A stretch of 49,958 nt of DNA from an uncultured Oscillospiraceae bacterium (lineage in GTDB: Bacteria; Bacillota; Clostridia; Oscillospirales; Oscillospiraceae). Shown here piece after piece: positions 45,513-49,958 of the stretch. The position numbers were made by a program, and so were the translations under genes. The notes beneath the pieces are model-generated. The model saw nothing but the letters and a program-made list of their open reading frames with translations, made no database searches and had not been told where the DNA came from. The stretch lies in the NCBI GenBank assembly GCA_934597535.1, contig CAKTRT010000005.1, forward strand, positions 1-49,958. The letters run 5' to 3'. The first letter of the stretch is position 1, and the number at the start of each line of letters is the position of its first letter.

Positions 45513-46737
45513 CTCCTTGCATCAATAAGTTTAGCGGGATAAATCCTGCACCATCGTAGTAAATTTCGATTTTCTGCTGACGTTTGCCGGAAGACTTGTC
45601 CGGCGCACCTACATAGATGGCACTGACCATATCTCGCAGCGCATCAGGAGTCAGAGAATTCAGATCCTGATAGTGTTTTGCTTTCTGAATAAATTTCTCC
45701 AATCGCTCATTCTGACGCTCCTGTTCTTCGATATTCTTCTGAAGCTCTACAGCGTCCATTCTGAGCTTTTTCTGTTCCGCTTCATAGTTGCCACTCATCA
45801 TAGAAAAACGCTCGTCAGACAGTTTCCCTTTGGCATTGTCCTCATAAATCTTCACGAACAGTCTGTCCAACTCAGCAATACGTTTTTCAGCCTGTGTCAG
45901 CTGCTTTCTGCATGCCTGTATCTTTTCATCACTTTCTATTTTTAGCTGTTCCTGCACAACTGCACGGAAGTGATCTTCATAGTGGAGAATATAGCTGATG
46001 ACAGTTTCCATGTGCATCCACACCATATCCTCCAAAACGACTGCACGGATGTAGTGGGATTTGCATTTTTCATCGTTCTTACGATGGGTGGAACACTCGA
46101 AGAAATCCTGTCGCTTCTCAAAATTGTTAGCTGTGCAGTAATACAGCTTCTCACCACAATCGGCACAATACACCATGCCGGAGAACAGGCTTGTTTTACC
46201 TGTCTTGGATCTGCGTTGGCGATTCTGACGCAACACCTGAACCTTCTCGAATATATCCTCTGGAATGATCGCTTCGTGAGTATCATAGAAAACAGAGTGA
46301 TTTTCTACCGGATTGTCACGCTTTTTCTTGTCCCAAATGGAATTGGTAAAGGTCTTGAAGTTGACGATACAGCCTGTATATTCTCTGCGTTCCAGTATTT
46401 TTCTCACTGTGGTCTGATGCCATTTACTTGGATTCTCCGGTGTCGCCTGTGGAGTATTTAAGCCCTGCTTCTGCTTATAGGCTGTTGGAGTAAGTACCTT
46501 GTCCTTGGTCAGCTGCGTTGCAATCTGGCTCGGCCCACGTCCCTCCATTGCCATCTTGAAGATATACTTTATAACGATAGCTGCTTCTTCATCAACGAGC
46601 CAACGGGTGAGATCATCCGGATTTTTCATATATCCGTAGGGAACATTGGTGGTAAGTGGAATACCTCGGGAACCTTTGGATTTATTGACGGCTCTGATTT
46701 TGCGACTGGTATCACGGGCATAAAACTCGTTAGTCAA
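45502..46737 (-). CDS. Serine recombinase lacking its catalytic domain (5'-truncated)
   Basis: The 411-aa frame starts (TTG, no good ribosome site) at TNEFYARDTSRKIRAVNKSK, which in full-length relatives is the end of the resolvase domain. The ~120 residues with the catalytic Ser are gone. Remaining are the Recombinase domain (YGYMKNPDD to about residue 130), a zinc ribbon (YCADCGEKLYYC ... C-x7-C-type), a coiled coil (~270-350) and a DUF4368-like tail. It follows the complete recombinase by ~20 bp and uses more AT-rich codons than it. It is probably inactive alone. Confidence 0.85.
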   Translation of the reverse strand: MTNEFYARDTSRKIRAVNKSKGSRGIPLTTNVPYGYMKNPDDLTRWLVDEEAAIVIKYIFKMAMEGRGPSQIATQLTKDKVLTPTAYKQKQGLNTPQATPENPSKWHQTTVRKILERREYTGCIVNFKTFTNSIWDKKKRDNPVENHSVFYDTHEAIIPEDIFEKVQVLRQNRQRRSKTGKTSLFSGMVYCADCGEKLYYCTANNFEKRQDFFECSTHRKNDEKCKSHYIRAVVLEDMVWMHMETVISYILHYEDHFRAVVQEQLKIESDEKIQACRKQLTQAEKRIAELDRLFVKIYEDNAKGKLSDERFSMMSGNYEAEQKKLRMDAVELQKNIEEQERQNERLEKFIQKAKHYQDLNSLTPDALRDMVSAIYVGAPDKSSGKRQQKIEIYYDGAGFIPLNLLMQGETA

Positions 46738-46758
46738 CCTCGAATAAAGAATGACGGC

Positions 46759-48375
46759 TTATGCTTCAATATATCCGACAAAATTGTAGTAGATGTGAAT
46801 ATCGCGTTCCTCGTGATCGTCCACGGTATAGCGTTCGCTGATCTCAATTTTCTGAATCAGGCGCACCAGCGTGGGACGGTCTAATTCCTCAAGCTGGGCG
46901 TAATCCTGCATCATGTCCAGCCATGCGTCCACAGAGGATTCTGTTTCGAGGCGGGCGGCAAGCTGTTCTGTCAGTTCCTTGCGGCGCTCCTGCTTTTCCC
47001 GGCGCTCGGCCTCATACTGATTGAGGAGATTAACGCACACGCTCTCCGGGATGTGCCCCAGCACCTTATCCTCATAAGCGGACTGAATCAGCTTATCCAG
47101 CTCCGGCAGCCGTTTTCCGATGGCGTTCAGCTCCGCTTGCAGCGTTCGCGTACGCTCCGCGCTGGCGTTCTGTTCCCTCGCTAAAAGCTGCGCCCTCAGC
47201 GTCTCACGGCTGTTCTGCGCCCACATTGCCTTGCAACGAATGTCTGTCATGACGATCTGCGTCAGCACCTTCTGGTTGATGTAATGGGACGAACAGGCAT
47301 TTTTGCCGCCCGATGCGTAGCGGTTGCAGACATACGCCTTGTATTCCGGCTCTTTCTCGGAAACCTTTTTGCGATAGTCCCGCATATACCGCATGGACGA
47401 TCCACAGTCCATACACCGCAGCAGACCGCCGAACAGGGCAACCGTGCCGCTCTTGCCGCTGCGCCCTCTTACCGGGTGGTTGTCCATCCGCTGCACGGCG
47501 TCCCACGTCTCTTGTGGGATCAACGGCTCATGGGTGTTTTCCACCTTGATCCATTCGGATTCCGGTTTGCTGACCTGTTTGTGGTTTTTGTAGGACACCG
47601 TGCCGGTCTTGTTCTGTACCATGTGACCGATATAAACCTCATTGCGGAGAATGGTTTTGACCGTCACATCGTTCCAGAACGGTGTCTCGCCACGCAGATT
47701 TTCCCGCCCCTCCGCCATGTAATAGAAGCTCCTTGGCGCAGGGACTTTTTCCGCGTTGAGCTGCAAGGCGATCTTGCGGAAGCCGTACCCCTGCAAGCGC
47801 AGATCGAAGATGTGCCGCACCACGGGAGCCGTCACCGGATCGATCTCAAGAACGTGCTTGTCCGCCTCGCTTTTCTTATAGCCGAGGGGCGCATAGCAGC
47901 CGACATACTTGCCGCTCTTGAACGTGGACAGCTTCACCGCCTTGATCTTGCTGCTGGTGTCCCGCGCGTAGAGGTCATTCATCACATTTTTCAGAATGAC
48001 CAGCATCTCATTGTTCTTGCGGAGCGTATCAACACCGTCATTCAACGCAATGAAACGGCAGCCGAGGGACGGAAACACAAAGTCTGTGTACTTGCCCGCT
48101 TCGATGTAATCTCTACCGAGGCGAGATAGGTCTTTGCAGAGGACAAGATTGATCTTGTGATCCGTGGCGTCCTGCACCAGCCGGTTCAGCCCCGGACGGT
48201 CGAAGGTCGTACCCGAAACGCCGTCATCACAGTAATAATCGTACAGCGTCCAGCCCTGTTCCCGCACATAGCGGGAGAGCATTTCCTTTTGATTTTCTAT
48301 GGACACGGATTCCCCGGCACGCTCATCGTCCCGGCTCAGCCGTGCGTAAATACCAACGATATAATTTTCCTGCAT
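46759..48375 (-). CDS. Large serine recombinase (TnpX/TndX type)
   Basis: I start at the ATG at 48375 (MQENYIVGIYARLSRDDE), with GGGAGG upstream, giving 538 residues; the frame to 48414 adds 13 residues. The resolvase domain carries the catalytic Ser in YARLSRD and NLVLCKDLSRLGRDYIEAGK. Then come the Recombinase domain, a zinc ribbon (CMDCGSSM), a coiled coil and a C-terminus with IHIYYNFVGYIE. Relatives excise and insert mobilisable elements at sites with a 2-bp core. The catalytic residues look intact. Confidence 0.93.
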   Translation of the reverse strand: MQENYIVGIYARLSRDDERAGESVSIENQKEMLSRYVREQGWTLYDYYCDDGVSGTTFDRPGLNRLVQDATDHKINLVLCKDLSRLGRDYIEAGKYTDFVFPSLGCRFIALNDGVDTLRKNNEMLVILKNVMNDLYARDTSSKIKAVKLSTFKSGKYVGCYAPLGYKKSEADKHVLEIDPVTAPVVRHIFDLRLQGYGFRKIALQLNAEKVPAPRSFYYMAEGRENLRGETPFWNDVTVKTILRNEVYIGHMVQNKTGTVSYKNHKQVSKPESEWIKVENTHEPLIPQETWDAVQRMDNHPVRGRSGKSGTVALFGGLLRCMDCGSSMRYMRDYRKKVSEKEPEYKAYVCNRYASGGKNACSSHYINQKVLTQIVMTDIRCKAMWAQNSRETLRAQLLAREQNASAERTRTLQAELNAIGKRLPELDKLIQSAYEDKVLGHIPESVCVNLLNQYEAERREKQERRKELTEQLAARLETESSVDAWLDMMQDYAQLEELDRPTLVRLIQKIEISERYTVDDHEERDIHIYYNFVGYIEA

Positions 48376-48478
48376 TTTCTTATTTAACCTCCCGAAATGC
48401 AGTGCGTGATACAATCAGAAATCTGCAATGATTATACCACAGCACGGCTATAGATTCCACTGGGCAATGTGCCGGGAT

Positions 48479-48667
48479 TCAGTTCTCCCGATTGACTTTT
48501 TCGAGGGAGAGGGCATCCAGCACGTCCCCCATCTGCTGCTCTGCGACAAAGAAGCTGCGTACACGATACACAGTCCCATCCTCCATCACCAGCTCCAACT
48601 GATCGGGCAGACGCAATTTTTTCTTTGCTTCGGGACGGTTCTCTTTGCAGAAATTGTCTGTTTTCAT
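48479..48667 (-). CDS. Small element-borne protein, possibly TnpW-like
   Basis: The 62-aa protein starts MKTDNFCKENRPEAKKKLRL and has a central LVMEDGTVYRVRSFF strand pair, which loosely resembles the TnpW family found beside TnpX recombinases. GGAGG lies ten bases upstream of the ATG. It is about 100 bp upstream of the recombinase start on the same strand and overlaps a 55-codon frame upstream as ATGA. The function is unknown. Confidence 0.6.
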   Translation of the reverse strand: MKTDNFCKENRPEAKKKLRLPDQLELVMEDGTVYRVRSFFVAEQQMGDVLDALSLEKVNREN

Positions 48668-48831
48668 CTTCGTATGTCCTCCGTAATTTCGGGATGGCTG
48701 GTAGCACAGCCGAGCAAATCTGTCAAGGAATTGGCTTCGCCTCGCTGCGCGTCCTTGACAGCAATGCTCTGCTGTGCAGATAGGTAATCAAGGCGGCGAT
48801 GCCGCCATTTGCCAATGAAAATTAGCTGCAT
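48664..48831 (-). CDS. Possible 55-aa first gene of the SOS-box transcript
   Basis: An ATG at 48831 opens a 55-codon frame ending in TGA that overlaps the next start (ATGA). Inside it are GRKWRHRR-type basic and QRGEANSLTDLLGCATSHPE sequences. The tight overlap suggests coupling, but the ribosome site is poor (only GGA directly before the ATG), so this is tentative. Confidence 0.35.
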   Translation of the reverse strand: MQLIFIGKWRHRRLDYLSAQQSIAVKDAQRGEANSLTDLLGCATSHPEITEDIRR

Positions 48832-48860
48832 TCCAAGGCTTTTTTCAATCTCTCATTCCA

Positions 48861-48889
48861 ATTATAACAAGAACAAACGTTCGAGTCAA
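48861..48889 (-). promoter_or_regulatory. Promoter with LexA/SOS-type box in its spacer
   Basis: On the minus strand TTGACT (48884-48889), a 17-bp spacer and TATAAT (48861-48866) form a strong promoter. The spacer holds GAAC-AAAC-GTTC (48871-48882, plus-strand reading), matching the Gram-positive LexA core GAAC-N4-GTTC. Binding of LexA there would block RNA polymerase. It points toward the small genes and recombinases. Confidence 0.7.
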
Positions 48890-48917
48890 TGCGGTTGTTG
48901 GAGGAAGAGCAAGCACA

Positions 48918-48937
48918 GCAAGTGTAGATACACTTGC
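48918..48937. repeat. Perfect palindrome with GA centre
   Basis: GCAAGTGTA (48918-48926) and TACACTTGC (48929-48937) are perfect inverted repeats around GA. It lies just upstream of the SOS-box promoter. Confidence 0.55.
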
Positions 48938-49007
48938 GAAAAACGGCGTGGGTTGACCGGGATTTACTTGCAGAGTAGCAAGCAAATCCTGTGTGGCCCC
49001 ACACCGG

Positions 49008-49050
49008 AAAAACAGAGCGCTCCGGCTGACTGCCGAAACGCTCTGTTTTT
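49008..49050. terminator. Terminator-like hairpin upstream of alkA
   Basis: AAAAACAGAGCG (49008-49019) pairs with CGCTCTGTTTTT (49039-49050). It likely ends a transcript entering from the left or, on the minus strand, one from the right. A second hairpin GTGTGG/CCACAC lies at 48991-49004. No gene is supported between 48890 and 49160. Confidence 0.7.
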
Positions 49051-49131
49051 GTATTTTGGGATAATCCCAAACCCTTTGGATAGCAGAAATTGAATTTCCA
49101 TTTTTGCAAAGCATCTTGGACGAAAGCATGA

Positions 49132-49137
49132 TATAAT
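49132..49137 (+). promoter_or_regulatory. Extended -10 element of alkA-like gene
   Basis: TG-A-TATAAT (TATAAT 49132-49137) is an extended -10 without a good -35; the ATG is 27 bp downstream. Confidence 0.55.
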
Positions 49138-49163
49138 GCAGACAGTAAAGGGGATTTGTTCTC

Positions 49164-49799
49164 ATGTTTTTTCAATACGGTGATTGTGAAACGACATATT
49201 TAACGTCCAAAGACAAACGTCTTGGTTGGGCAATCCAGCAAATCGGTCATATCAACCGTGAAGTGGATTCCGATCTGTTTTCTGCTATTGTACATCATAT
49301 CATCGGGCAGCAGATTTCAACAGCGGCACAGGCAACGATCTGGAGCCGCCTGCTGAGCGCAGCCGGAACAGTAACAGCAGATTCATTGACTTCGCTGGGG
49401 CGTGACCGGCTTCAACAGATTGGAATGACCTACAAAAAAGCAGATTACATGCTGGATTTTGCGAAGCAGGTGAAGAGCGGCACTTTGAATTTGGAACAAC
49501 TCTGGAGTTTGAGTGATGAGGAAGTTATCCTGGAACTGACGAAACTCAAAGGTGTGGGTGTGTGGACAGCGGAAATGATTTTGACATTCTGTATGCAGCG
49601 ACCGAATGTCGTGAGTTTTGGCGACCTTGCTATTCAGCGGGGCATGAGAATGCTTTACCGTCACCGACAGATCGACAGGACAAAGTTTGAGCGCTATCAA
49701 AAACGCTACGCTCCGTATGGAACTGTTGCCGGCTTGTACCTCTGGGCGATCGCTGGCGGTGCAATTCCAGAACTGACAGATCCTGCCGGAAAGAGGTAG
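49164..49799 (+). CDS. DNA-3-methyladenine glycosylase (AlkA-like, HhH-GPD)
   Basis: The 211-aa protein has HHIIGQQISTAAQATIWSRL near the N-terminus and the helix-hairpin-helix GPD core LKGVGVWTAEMILTFCMQRP, then GDLAIQRGMRMLYRHRQ with the catalytic Asp. It removes alkylated bases in base-excision repair. It is shorter than E. coli AlkA but typical of compact Firmicute forms. It is a close relative of the truncated copy at 16003-16419, and its codon use is more AT-rich than the core genes. Confidence 0.92.
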   Translation: MFFQYGDCETTYLTSKDKRLGWAIQQIGHINREVDSDLFSAIVHHIIGQQISTAAQATIWSRLLSAAGTVTADSLTSLGRDRLQQIGMTYKKADYMLDFAKQVKSGTLNLEQLWSLSDEEVILELTKLKGVGVWTAEMILTFCMQRPNVVSFGDLAIQRGMRMLYRHRQIDRTKFERYQKRYAPYGTVAGLYLWAIAGGAIPELTDPAGKR

Positions 49800-49812
49800 A
49801 AAGGCATTTATC

Positions 49813-49958
49813 ATGTACTTATGGATCATCGCGGCGGTTGCCGCTTACTTTATCAAAGGCTTGTGCGGCTTTGCCAATACGCTGGTCTTTACGTCTATCC
49901 TGAGCTTTGGTGCGTCGAATGCCAATATTTCTCCCATTGACCTGCTGCTGGGTTATCC
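49813..49958 (+). CDS. TauE/SafE-family permease (3' end outside window)
   Basis: An ATG at 49813, 13 bp after alkA, begins MYLWIIAAVAAYFIKGLCGF followed by ANTLVFTSILSFGASN; 48 codons are visible. The first membrane helix and the GFANTLVFT segment fit the TauE/SafE (sulfite exporter-like) family. The gene runs off the window, so function and intactness are unknown. It is probably co-transcribed with alkA. Confidence 0.7.
   Translation, partial: MYLWIIAAVAAYFIKGLCGFANTLVFTSILSFGASNANISPIDLLLGY

Larger units (their letters stand above)
45480..48900. mobile_element. Serine-recombinase module (integrated or decayed element)
   Basis: Two tandem large serine recombinases and small genes of the type found in Tn4451-like and conjugative elements lie on the minus strand here. 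The left gene is visibly more AT-rich than the core genes. Ends are not defined: I found no convincing flanking direct repeats, and the element may continue past the window. The left edge is placed at the terminator after rny. Confidence 0.55.

Noticed and set aside
48822..49175. 117-codon minus-strand frame upstream of the SOS-box promoter
   Set aside because: It spans the promoter and terminator hairpins, is Cys/Ser-rich without a domain and lacks a ribosome site.

Overview
The window looks like chromosomal DNA of a GC-rich anaerobic member of the Clostridia, most likely an Oscillospiraceae-type gut butyrate producer. This is inferred from gene content: a crt-hbd-bcd-etfB-etfA set for crotonyl-CoA to butyryl-CoA chemistry, a T-box before thrS, an L20-type leader before infC-rpmI-rplT, RNase Y, a Spo0A-type DNA-binding protein, and textbook TTGACA-17-TATAAT promoters. 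No single gene proves the genus. Reading frames are dense, mostly on the plus strand, and intrinsic terminators close almost every transcription unit.

Layout. 1-3970: 3' part of a PucR/CdaR-type regulator, then an ftsE-ftsX-M23 peptidase operon (septal peptidoglycan hydrolysis). 3990-7300: an unknown protein, greA, and lysS with an extra C-terminal tRNA-binding domain. 7450-9390 (minus strand): a DUF2461 protein and gap, the latter with a palindromic operator over its start site. 9530-12350: a histidine-kinase-like protein without the phospho-acceptor His, mnmA, a methyltransferase. 12430-14090: an attenuator-type leader RNA followed by a small protein, a frameshifted lipoprotein, DUF3842 and an ECF transporter S component. 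14217-15630: a YoaK/DUF1275 membrane protein and a thioesterase behind a structured leader. 15670-16420: a deletion scar joining 3' fragments of a lysR gene and an alkA-like gene. 16490-17180: an XRE regulator and a stand-alone Spo0A-C-like domain. 17190-22590: a MoxR ATPase/VWA pair and, divergently, a large LuxR/MalT-like regulator. 22590-26230: tRNA-Arg(CCU), pepF, infC-rpmI-rplT. 26330-29464: a LysR regulator divergent from an NSS-type symporter, then trmB. 29640-34850: butyrate-pathway genes in two units (crt-hbd and bcd-etfBA). 35160-38830: a lipoprotein, a ModE-like regulator with a zinc-ribbon partner, and T-box-thrS. 38940-45415: a TAXI-type TRAP transporter (SBP, DUF1850, fused permease), an amidase-like protein and rny.

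From about 45480 the character changes: base composition is more AT-rich and two tandem large serine recombinases appear on the minus strand. One has lost its catalytic domain. They lie downstream of small genes and a promoter that carries a GAAC-N4-GTTC (LexA/SOS-like) dyad. To their right is a full-length alkA-like glycosylase, a relative of the truncated copy at 16003, and the start of a TauE/SafE permease running off the window.

The most unusual items are the attenuator leader at 12470-12592 with four GATAC-type repeats competing for one GGTATC; the SOS-box promoter of the recombinase module; the single-deletion scar that removed the starts of a divergent lysR/alkA pair while a second alkA sits near recombinases; and the H-box-less kinase preceded by an overlapping 21-codon four-cysteine ORF. 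All functional names come from reading translated sequence by eye; no database search was run.
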